NCBI GenBank assembly: GCA_015227615.1
Contig: JAALGZ010000056.1
Span: 124,001-188,000 of the forward strand
Direction: 5' to 3'
DNA from: Labyrinthula sp. Ha
Taxonomy: Eukaryota; Sar; Bigyra; Labyrinthulida; Labyrinthulaceae
Length of the DNA: 64,000 bases
In this document: positions 32,961 through 42,116 of the stretch, piece after piece
Position numbering within the stretch: the stretch's first letter is position 1
Layout: each line of letters begins with the position of its first letter
The notes under the pieces: generated by a model
What the model saw: only the letters and a program-made list of their open reading frames with translations
Told to the model about the DNA's origin: nothing
The model's database searches: none
Translations under genes and position numbers: made by a program

Positions 32961-35901
32961 TTGCTGTTTTCTTTTGCTTTCTTGTTTATTTTGTAGATTT
33001 CTTACCCAATGGATTTTTGGCAAAGAATCTTAAAATGGCTGTTGTGGACACTTTTTTTCCCACCTTTTTTTGCGTAAGGATATTTCGTATCTGTTTCGTA
33101 TCAAGTATTCTAAAAGCAGATACAAACATGAGGAAATAGGAAAGTAAATCAATATGAATTTGATATTCTATTCTTATGTCATAGTATTTTAGCATAATAG
33201 CCTTAAGGTTTAGTCTAATTTCGAACTTGAAGGTGTTAAACAATAATTATATACCGAAGAAGCTAATTTATGCACTTTCCAAAGCTTCAATTAATAATAT
33301 AGACAATGCTGCCATCGTACTTGATGAAATATTATACTTATGACATTTTTACAGCAAGAAAACTTTTAGTGGCGCATTCAAAGTGTAAACACACTTTATG
33401 GAGACATTTATGACCTGTTCATCGCTTTCTCAGGGATTACTGGGAAACCTAGAAAATTGCCTTCTAGGTACTCTATTAACTTGCTTAAAGCTTCTCATGC
33501 AAAAAAAAATAAGTTTCGAGTAGCGTATTCAAATTAAATGGATAAAATAGAGACATGTTCCGAACTTGTCCTGAAATTCTTGAATTTTCTCCAGACCAGT
33601 TCTGAAAAAGTCCAAATTGAGTGCTATCTAGATGACAACTACAATACTTGGCAAAAAAGACTCTGTAAAATAAAACTCATTTACTTACCCACTCATTGAA
33701 GGTGGCTTCAAAATGATAATTCATTTTTGAATAATTCATCCCATCTTTTTCCAAGCAATTTTTAGAAACTGTTAAGAAGAAATGGCACCAAGCCCGATAA
33801 ATTGTGCAGATATCCATAATTTATAAATCCTAAACCAGCTTTATTCATCAGAAAGAGATAATTCAATAAGATCATTTTTTTTAGTTTTCCATTATCAGGG
33901 ATCTCTAAAATTAATTCCAATGTCTAAAGTATAAACCCTTCTTTGTTCGATTCTGAAGTTAGGTTAATGACTAATGCTGTGTAGAATGTTGTCCTGCTTT
34001 TTTCAAAAAGAATATTATTCTTATGGTATGTATACCCTTTATTAGCTGTTCGCTAATGAGCTAAGACAGTCGTAATTGGTATCCCTTGCTCTACTATAGT
34101 AATTAACCGAAGAAATTTGCGTTGTTAAGATGCTAGTGTTCCTTAATGTCTTTCTCCCTTTTTTGCTTGTCAAAGCATGATTAAAAACTAGCAGGGTTTT
34201 TTGTAAAAGCTATTAGATTTGTTTTTACAATCTTCATTATAAATAGCAAAGGTTTTAATTCTTTCAGAAACTACTTTCTTATATTGTTTCTTAATGCCCT
34301 AATTGCTTATTGGTATTATTATTTTAACTAGAAAGAACGTTGATTGTACTTTTTTCAAATCGTGAGTAGGTTGAAAACATATTAGTAGCTACAACCAGTG
34401 ATGTTCAATCGCCGCCACCCAGCCAGACTCATGGTTAGAGTACCCACCCTATAGTTTTCCCAGAGTCTTTCTTTAGTGGCGTGGTGGATATCGCTGAGCT
34501 ACCGAGAGTCCGGTATTTGGCTAAAACATTGTTCTAATCCCACATTTGGTACTTCAAAAATTACCAGGAAAAGTTTTTTTAAAGAAGAAGGACGAGTAGT
34601 CTTGCACATGTATACTTCATTCCAGCGACTTCGTGCAGTGTCGAAAGGTTGTTTACCCAATGTGAGTTAATTTTTACTGACGAAAGAAATAGGATGCTCC
34701 CTGAAATTTTAGATAAGATTGCTTCCTTTAACATGGAGCTTAAGCTTTAAGGGTCTTGAATATACTTTCTCTTTTCTTCATATAAATAAGTATTACAGTT
34801 TAGCCATAACTTAACCTTCTTTCTGACTTTTTATCTCTTAAGAACGAGGTGTAGTTTAGATAAAAACCCAATTGATTTTGGGAAAAAATATTTTTTTTGG
34901 TAATTCATGGAAAAGCGTGGGGACGCCTGGTGTCGCCACGACTGGTGGTGGTAGAACAATAATTTCTCTAATCTTAAGGCCTCCACAGCCGGCCAGAAAG
35001 TGTGGCGATTCGGCAAGATCCATAAAAATCCAATTGAGGATCAGTGCCTACGACTAATCGTTCGAAATAACTATGGTCAACCTTACTTTTTCTAACCTGT
35101 TCTAATCTATATTCTTTTAACTGCCACAAGCCAAGTTATCCCAATGTACAGTATTGTCAGTAATTCAAAAATTATCCCTGGCGCACACTTATAACTTACA
35201 ACTAGACATATACTTGGAAAAAACCTAACAATCATCATTTGGTCCTTTTCTCGATATTCGCTATCAAGAAAAAAAAAATTTTCTTTCTGTTAAGCCTAAT
35301 TATTCAAATTATTCGTTTTGGTTGTTACTAATATAATAGACTAACTCCCCGTAAGATAAACTTCCGAATGATTTTAATTATTTCTTATGTTATGGGAAGC
35401 CCTCAATATAGTGAGCCCAGGGTGCTTGAAAATAATCTGGAAATGCAGATGGTTCTCACATGAGAACGTATTTACTATTGCATGTGAGCACATACAAGAA
35501 TAACTTTTCAAAACTAATCTAGCTTTCTCCATACTAATTTCCTTGTAGCAAAGCATTCAGTTTTTCTAATTATTAACTATCTGCAAGCTCTCAGCCATAT
35601 ACAATAAGTCCCTCTGACGGATTTCAAGTTATAAGTATTGCTAGGATGTATATAATAACAGCTCTGATATGTGCATTATTCGGCACAATCCTGCGTTAAG
35701 ATTGAATTGTGTTCAACGGTATATCCATAATTTTGCTTCTACTCTCATGAGACTGTACATTTGAGATGTGAGACTTGCAACGAAAACTGCACAAAACCCT
35801 TATCTGCATTATAACGGAAGATTGTATACTTGTAAGTGATCTATGAAGAAAACTAAAAAGGAAGGTTTACATCCTTGAGAACTTAATTTAAAGTCTTAAC
35901 T
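32961..35901. other. gene-free region
   Basis: About 2.9 kb. The proximal part is the promoter of the CDP-diacylglycerol synthase gene. A more GC-rich stretch at 34390-34570 has tRNA-like words (GGTTAGAG, GTTCTAATCCC), but no fold I can support. Nothing else is seen. Confidence 0.4.
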
Positions 35902-37230
35902 TTATGTTTCAATTGCAGGTTGATCCTCTGAAGTAACTGTTCTAGAGCTTTCAGAACGCTCCCTTAACTTGAAAGTATCCTTTATTTGATTTTTTTCAGG
36001 ATCATTTGGATGCCGTTGATTATTATCCTTCTTTGGCATTACGACATTAGAATTCTCTTCAACTTGTTTTTCAGTAACAATTTCCTTCGGGATCTCAATT
36101 ATCTCACTCTCAGCCTTACTTGATTGAAAACTTACTCTTCTTGTCCCTTTGATTCTTGGAAGACTTGTGTCCCCGTCGTTTTCATTACGCTCAATTTCAC
36201 TAACACTTTCTCCTTGGGTGTAAGTTTCCATTCCACGCCTCAGAATCTCAGAACAAGATCCAAGTAGTCTTTCAAAACTAGCGACATCGAACATCCCGCA
36301 CACAACTTCATCTGTAGCAACTTTAACTGTTGCAGCTCTAGGCTCCCTTTTCAGTAAAGCCATTTCCCCAAAGTAATCTCCAGGTCCCATCTTCCCGATG
36401 AGAACATTTTTAGTTTCTAAAACGGAACTGCTTGTTCTCCTAGCTTTTCGATGTGGTTTTTCCTTTTTAGAATTACCAGCAGAACTTGGTCGTCTGCTCA
36501 TTGGTGGAGTAGGTCGTCTGTACTTTTGTTCACTGGATCTAACACTTACAAAAACTTGTTTGTACGCCACTACTAATCCTGAGAAGACAATGTAGAACTT
36601 CATATTTTCATAATCATCCTCACCTTGTGTCATGATTACCTCATTCTTGGAAAATCTCCTTTCTGTCATCACTTCTGAAATTTTCGCAAACTCAAGCTGT
36701 GTCAAATTTCGAAACAATCCACAAAATCTTAGCGATTGTTCGTAGTATGATTTTCTTTTTTTCTCGGCTTCACTAATGTAGTAGCGAAACACTTGACGCT
36801 CAAGCATCCACACTTCACATTCAGATGTAGAGTTAACTGTAGCAGCTCTTGGACAGTTGTACATTAAAGCAAGTTCACCAAAACAACTTCCAGGTTCGTA
36901 ATCTAACACTTTCTCTGTGTTGACAAAAACTTCACAGCTACCTTTCTCTAAAAAGTAGAAAAAATCTCCTTCTTGTCCTTGAGAAATTATTTCTTCACCA
37001 CCTTTTACGTTTTTGTGAAACATGAAGGTAATTACCTCATTCAAAACATCTTCCGGCATACGACTAAACAAAAAGTTCTCCTTTATATTCTTTGCAATCA
37101 AACTTGTCTGTTCCTCTGTTTTTGGAAAAACCTTAAACCGCGGTCCTTTGAAAACACTACCCTGACGAGACAATTCTCCTGAGCATTCGGCCGACACGCT
37201 AGATCTTCGAGCTCTTCTACCTTTTCTCAT
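35902..37230 (-). CDS. PKAR: cAMP-dependent protein kinase regulatory subunit
   Basis: 442 residues from the ATG at 37230 (two codons inside the longest frame, which begins GTG). The inhibitor site RRSSV (8-12), followed by SAE, is the phosphorylatable RII-type pseudosubstrate. Two cyclic-nucleotide-binding domains follow, with phosphate-binding cassettes FGELALMYNCPRAATV (~117) and FGEMALLKREPRAATV (~287). Both keep the Glu and Arg that hold cAMP. The protein binds and silences the PKA catalytic subunit until cAMP rises. The N-terminal dimerisation/docking domain of animal R subunits is missing, as in Dictyostelium, unless an upstream exon was missed. The second domain is interrupted by a basic insertion of ~45 residues (~226-273) with RRPSS and RRTSS, good PKA consensus sites. 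A charged disordered tail follows. SPF30 lies 199 bp upstream on the same strand. Confidence 0.93.
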   Translation of the reverse strand: MRKGRRARRSSVSAECSGELSRQGSVFKGPRFKVFPKTEEQTSLIAKNIKENFLFSRMPEDVLNEVITFMFHKNVKGGEEIISQGQEGDFFYFLEKGSCEVFVNTEKVLDYEPGSCFGELALMYNCPRAATVNSTSECEVWMLERQVFRYYISEAEKKRKSYYEQSLRFCGLFRNLTQLEFAKISEVMTERRFSKNEVIMTQGEDDYENMKFYIVFSGLVVAYKQVFVSVRSSEQKYRRPTPPMSRRPSSAGNSKKEKPHRKARRTSSSVLETKNVLIGKMGPGDYFGEMALLKREPRAATVKVATDEVVCGMFDVASFERLLGSCSEILRRGMETYTQGESVSEIERNENDGDTSLPRIKGTRRVSFQSSKAESEIIEIPKEIVTEKQVEENSNVVMPKKDNNQRHPNDPEKNQIKDTFKLRERSESSRTVTSEDQPAIET

Positions 37231-37429
37231 TGCCACATTTTAACAAACAACTAAATCTGAACAGTTTGAAGGAAACTAACGTAAAGACTAAGTATAAGAC
37301 CTTGTACAACTTAATCCCAAGAACTTTACAAAGAGAAAAAAGAAAAAATTTGGCGAGAAGCTCTAATTCTAAGCCAGACAAAGATTCACAGTCACTAACT
37401 CTTGAAAAACCCAGGATAAAAAGACAGCA

Positions 37430-38350
37430 CTATTTGAACTTGTGCCTCACCCGAGTGTTCCGAAAGTCAGTAACTCCTTTACCAGAGTTTGTCACACCGA
37501 CTTTCCCACTCATAACACCACCGACTTCGGGCACTCTAAAGATACTCGTTTTCAAACCAGTGCTTTCTCTGAACTTTTGCCAATTCTTCTGCCGCTCTTG
37601 ACTTTCTTCCTCCTTTAAAGCAATCTTGGATTTTTTCTTTAAGCTCTTCATCATTTTCTTTTTTCTTTGTTTCACAACTTCTGTATCCGTCTCTTTAATC
37701 TCATAATGGGACTTCTTCGCGTTCTCCAAGTAGCCCAGATATTCCAATGGAAGAACTTCTTTAGTATCATATTCAACATAGCTCACCCTCGCAGCCGAAT
37801 GACTAAGAATTTCAGTCAACACAGCTTTATAAAATTTACCATCATCGCTAAATCTCGCCAAAACTATCTTCCCAACTAGCTGCGTCAGTTGACTTCGGGA
37901 AACAAATGTCAGAGAGTTTTTAAACTTCAATAATTTTGATAAACTGTCCACATTTGATTTCAAAAAGCTTCCATCTGCAAGATTCCTGAGTGTAACTTCT
38001 TTACCCTTAGCATCCTTAGACTCAACAACAGCATATATCTCATCTTCTCCTTCTCTTTTTAAAGACACACGATCCCCTATTTCAAAAGATAATTTGGGCA
38101 GCTTTCTCTTATTCCCGGAATTTTGTTTATCCTCGTCTAAATTAACCTGTGAACTCCATGATTCTGCTGTCGAAGTTGTTGATGCCGTTTGCTTCGCTTC
38201 AGCGATCAATTTCTGAGTTATAGATATACGCTGTAAAATAATACTTTTTAGCTTAACGAGATCACCATTCTGTTTGTCTTTAGAAAGCAGTTCCTCCACT
38301 TTTTTAAGCTTAGTAAAGTTTTCTTCTAATTTCTTTTTGTTTTCTTCCAT
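37430..38350 (-). CDS. SPF30: SPF30/SMNDC1-type splicing factor with Tudor domain
   Basis: 306 residues from the ATG at 38350. The frame continues 43 codons upstream, but that part has no similarity to the family and lies in the shared promoter. The N-terminal coiled coil (EENFTKLKKVEELLSKDKQN..LVKLK) matches the SPF30 N-terminus. A Tudor domain (~158-210) with LARFSDDGKFYKAVL and YVEYDTKEVLPLEYL would read symmetric dimethyl-arginine on Sm proteins. A second, weaker Tudor-like segment precedes it (~88-140). The C-terminus has the lysine-rich helix and the WQKF...SIFRVPE...GKVGV signature of SPF30. The protein acts in the nucleus in U4/U6.U5 tri-snRNP recruitment. It is divergent from the plus-strand gene at 38560 across 209 bp with GGCC motifs. 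Confidence 0.88.
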   Translation of the reverse strand: MEENKKKLEENFTKLKKVEELLSKDKQNGDLVKLKSIILQRISITQKLIAEAKQTASTTSTAESWSSQVNLDEDKQNSGNKRKLPKLSFEIGDRVSLKREGEDEIYAVVESKDAKGKEVTLRNLADGSFLKSNVDSLSKLLKFKNSLTFVSRSQLTQLVGKIVLARFSDDGKFYKAVLTEILSHSAARVSYVEYDTKEVLPLEYLGYLENAKKSHYEIKETDTEVVKQRKKKMMKSLKKKSKIALKEEESQERQKNWQKFRESTGLKTSIFRVPEVGGVMSGKVGVTNSGKGVTDFRNTRVRHKFK

Positions 38351-38559
38351 CCGAAGACAATTAAATACAAGGCCGTATGGCCCAAAATATTTTTTTGGAT
38401 ACTTGCTCAGGTTCCTCGGGCCATTTGGCCGTAGTATGGCCAAAACAGGCAACCTAAAATTGCAGTTGCAAATAAACAATCTAAAAAAGATTAATTAACC
38501 TCTGGAAGAACTGTTAGACCTCCATTCGTTGAAACCAAACATATATATCTACTAGGTTT
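38351..38559. promoter_or_regulatory. bidirectional promoter with GGCC palindromes
   Basis: 209 bp between divergent starts. Contains GGCCGTATGGCC (~38373), GCCCAAAATAT (~38381) and GGCCATTTGGCC (38419-38430), followed by TATGGCC. The palindrome GGCCATTTGGCC and the word GCCCAAAATAT both recur before the gene at 60391. Confidence 0.5.
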
Positions 38560-39231
38560 ATGAGTTTGTTTCATAAAATCCCTTCAAATGAAAAGATGAG
38601 AGAGGAGGCACTTGCTGCTGTGGAAGGTTACTCCGCAACTTGTACATATGATTTATCCACGCTTTCTCTTGTTTCAATAATACTCCCTGAAAAGAACCCA
38701 CTCAAAAATGTTCCCAGAATCAAATTTACTCCCTGGATTCATGAAATATGTTGTGAATCAACATTTGAATGTTCTTTTTCAGAAACAGTTCTTGAAACCT
38801 TGCAAAACTTTTTCTATGGCATTGGATTAGTTATTGGATACGTAATTCGCTTCATTTATTGTTGCTGGTGCAACTTTCCTTATATAGTTGATTCTAAATT
38901 AGATTTAACAATGCATGAAAAATTATATCTTGTGCAAACTATTTTTTTGGTATATTCCTCTGGAGTTGTTATTTACGAAAGGCCGCTAAGGAGGATTCTT
39001 GATACTCGGCATTGGTTTGTGTGGCATGACTATGGGTATGAAGAACGAATTGCATGGATTAAGTTTGTGCCTTGGTCTGAAATAGATTTTACTGTAATGA
39101 AAACAGGTTTACATAAAGATGATGAATTTGTTTATGTGAGTTTAGCAGGATTCATAATGCTTCATAAAGAAAAAGTTTTTGAACAGCTGCTGGAATACAA
39201 GAAAAGATTTCTGTCTGATTCACCTGTATAG
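38560..39231 (+). CDS. unrecognised protein with one hydrophobic segment
   Basis: 223 residues with an ATG start. I do not recognise it. A hydrophobic, Cys- and aromatic-rich stretch (~85-104) looks like a membrane hairpin or span. The second half (~115-220) alternates strands and ends in a helix, with segments such as VVIYERPLRR, FVPWSEIDF and FVYVSLAGFIML. This pattern resembles small PH-like domains that follow membrane segments, but it is only a guess. It shares a promoter with SPF30. Composition resembles neighbouring host genes, so it is probably a real gene. Confidence 0.6.
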   Translation: MSLFHKIPSNEKMREEALAAVEGYSATCTYDLSTLSLVSIILPEKNPLKNVPRIKFTPWIHEICCESTFECSFSETVLETLQNFFYGIGLVIGYVIRFIYCCWCNFPYIVDSKLDLTMHEKLYLVQTIFLVYSSGVVIYERPLRRILDTRHWFVWHDYGYEERIAWIKFVPWSEIDFTVMKTGLHKDDEFVYVSLAGFIMLHKEKVFEQLLEYKKRFLSDSPV

Positions 39232-40967
39232 AAATATATTTTTTTACAGTCATTTAGTCATAGGAACTTGTTTCTTTTCATATAATAAAAGCGAATTCTC
39301 ATTTGAGCACATGCATTGATATTTTGCGGTTGGCTTTATATTATTCTTGATTACTTAATGTTGTGATATCTAAAAATATATTTGTTAGGAAGTTCGCATA
39401 GATATAATTTTTGCTTTTTTTTATTTAAAAGTATTAATTAAATAATATGTATTTGTTTCTATAGTCTTTTGATCTTGTTTTTATTGAGTGTGGTAAATCT
39501 GTCTTTGTATACTTTCTCTTGAAGCTGATGTTTCTACAAAACACAATAACTAAATAATATAATGAATGTTTTTACCAAAACAAATTGTTCAGTGTACATA
39601 AATAAGGAAAGAGTAAACATAAAGTTCCACTTAAGAATGAAGGAACAAATAACTCTCACTTATTACAAAAAAAACAGCCTCTACTATTTGATATTTTTCA
39701 TCAAAAAGTATTATCAAAGACAAAGTTTCTTCATGAGCTCTGAAATATATGTACATCCAGTGTGTGAGACGACTCAATTTCTTATTGCGTAATTCATATT
39801 ACTCAAAGTTAATAAACTCACCTCAGATCAAAAGTTTCAATTAAATAACATTGGCCAAATTCTAAGTACTTAATTTACTTCATTGATGAGAATCTAGATT
39901 AAGACCGTCGTTCAAATTCAACATATTTTCTTCGTAGGGGTGGAATAAGTATTTGACTAACTTTCTTTCATACTCCAATTCAACTCCTTAACTAAAGTTT
40001 CTTCTCCTAAGTCATTTCCTAGTTAATCCAAAACCCTTTCTCAAAAACAACTGAAAATTCTCCTGTATTTAGAAATGAGATGAATGAGAATTCTTACTTA
40101 AAGGCAAAGCATTCTAAGAAAGCATACTATGTTTAACCAGAAACCAACATCTGATAAATAATGTCTTAAGAAGTATATTATTTGTATGAACAACCAAGTT
40201 ATCAGAGTGCAAGTCATAGTAGAAACATCCAGTAAGTGCAAAAGACGCTAACACATGACTGAGCCTGCTTCAACCAGGTTTTGTTACTCGGGCTTGTAAT
40301 TATAGTACATAAAAAAACCTATCACACATCAAGCATAATGTAAATACCATGCATAGAAAACTACTTTGCCTATCTTCAGGTTTTGCTACTAAATCTTTCG
40401 AACGTATTATTTTGTGCAATGTGTAATAGAAAGAAACCCAGCTTTTCTGCTTTAATATAAAAATGATAATATTATACTCATTCTCAGTAAGATATGGTCT
40501 GCAAAAAACTTCATCAAAGATACAATAAACACTCTATTTCCTTTGCGATCTTCAAAGGGAGCACATGCAGATGAAAGTTTTAATGGAAACAAAGGACATC
40601 TCTAAGTGAATAGTGCACCAGAACATCAATAAAGTAACAAGACTTACATCCCCGTCTTAGCATTCTTTCACTACCTCAGCCTGATCATTCCACTCTACTT
40701 CTTCTGTAATTATTTTTACAATAATTCTCTTGCTCGGTTCGATGACCAGGTAAATTCAAAATACTAGAACAACCACCTTTTTGCTCCCTAAAAAACCATC
40801 TCCGACTGGAAATTAAAAGAAGAGTTGAAATATCAATTCTTTCTTGCTGTATGTTCCATCTTTTGTTGCTAACATCAATTAGGTCTCGAGTATTTTCATT
40901 TTGATTGCTTTACATAGAAAAAAGAATATTATCCAATCTTCATAATATTACAAACTATCCTTGCTCA
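39232..40967. other. gene-free region
   Basis: 1.7 kb of AT-rich spacer between a plus-strand gene and a converging minus-strand gene. One TAGGGGTGG at 39936 resembles a hAT terminal repeat, but no partner was found. Nothing else is supported. Confidence 0.4.
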
Positions 40968-42116
40968 TCAATAACTAGTTCCAATAGAAAAATTAGAGGC
41001 ATCAACCATTTCATCCAAGTAAGTGACAGGGCCGCTAAGCAGGTTGAGTCTTTTCATGCGTTGCTCTATTCTGTGTCTTGTACGTTCAAAAATTCCTATA
41101 CTTTTAGCTTCAACACTTTGTCTTATGAGTCTTCTAATTGGCACATGTTTTTTTCTCCTTGTTGGCATAAGACTTTCTGTGAGTCTTATTTTCCCATTTA
41201 ACCAATACCCTAGCTTAAAATTTTTTTCTATACAACTTAAAAACAAGGCAAACGCGTTAAGTGGCAGCGCGACGTTCAGTTTAAGACGCAAAAGAAGGTG
41301 GTTTGCTACCCTTTTCTTAATGAACATCCCCAATATATGAAAAAATGCAGAGCTGCCATGAGTTTCAGTATGAACAAATTCCAGATATAATCTTAGCAGC
41401 GATTTTTCCATAAAAACAGGAAGCAAGGAAAAAAAGAACCTGTTTGTCTGGAGGCAACTCTTGTCTACAACGCAGCTGAGATTTAGTATTTGCAAATTTT
41501 CATAGGCGCTTGGTAGCGAATGCACACAGGAAGGTACAAGAAAAAGTCCTATAGAGCTCTCTGTTTTAAGATTTCTTATACTTTTACTGTGTTGAGATGC
41601 TAAATATTTTTGAAATTCCTTTGCGAAAAACAGTTTTCGTTCTTTCCACCATGTGTATTTTCCAGTGATCTCCAACGTAGAAAGCTTATTGAGTTCTCTC
41701 AAGTATTTGAATAAAAGGAACGCCTCTTCTTTAGAAAATAATTGTTGGTCCAGTTTTAATATAGTTAGCTCTTCGAGGTCATGACATCTTCTCGAAGCAA
41801 TCTCCAGTATATGTAGCAGGTTTCTTGTTCTTTCGAAGCTTCCATACAGCTTTATTTCTTTTATATTATTAGCAGAAATAATAACATTTTCAATATCAGT
41901 AAGATTTGACTTGTTTATGATAAAATTTACCTTTTGGAAGGCAATCGATACTCCTGCCAGCAGATTTTTTGTTACCCGTTTCCTGGCAAGGTTAATAGAC
42001 GTTGTTACTCTATTAGAAGAAACCATAGGTTCCCCGCTAATAATAATTGTTCTATCTTTACAAATTTCATAATGTATCATATTTTTTCTTCCATTCCCCT
42101 TAAAATATGAATTCAT
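40968..42116 (-). CDS. orphan family protein A (paralogue of gene at 51.4 kb)
   Basis: 382 residues, ATG start. It is homologous along its whole length to the gene at 51413-52639, though strongly diverged. Shared features in order: ISGEP/ITGEP near the N-terminus; a Leu-rich section with LxxLxI repeats; QxLFS.EEA; KEFQKYLAS/KELSRYLSS; ILNLS/ILTLS; LQTNRF/FQTNRF; and a basic C-terminal helix with ER(M)K/RxLN. Periodic Leu/Ile suggests a leucine-rich-repeat-like solenoid, but no standard repeat consensus is clear. No signal peptide or membrane span. Function unknown. The 13th residue is also Met and would give a start closer to that of the paralogue. Confidence 0.65.
   Translation of the reverse strand: MNSYFKGNGRKNMIHYEICKDRTIIISGEPMVSSNRVTTSINLARKRVTKNLLAGVSIAFQKVNFIINKSNLTDIENVIISANNIKEIKLYGSFERTRNLLHILEIASRRCHDLEELTILKLDQQLFSKEEAFLLFKYLRELNKLSTLEITGKYTWWKERKLFFAKEFQKYLASQHSKSIRNLKTESSIGLFLVPSCVHSLPSAYENLQILNLSCVVDKSCLQTNRFFFSLLPVFMEKSLLRLYLEFVHTETHGSSAFFHILGMFIKKRVANHLLLRLKLNVALPLNAFALFLSCIEKNFKLGYWLNGKIRLTESLMPTRRKKHVPIRRLIRQSVEAKSIGIFERTRHRIEQRMKRLNLLSGPVTYLDEMVDASNFSIGTSY

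Noticed and set aside
38351-38479. 43 extra N-terminal codons on SPF30
   Set aside because: The extension covers the GGCC promoter motifs and does not resemble the family; the ATG at 38350 aligns with the SPF30 N-terminus.
39936-39960. Second hAT terminus (TAGGGGTGGAATAAG)
   Set aside because: No inverted partner or target duplication found within several hundred bases.
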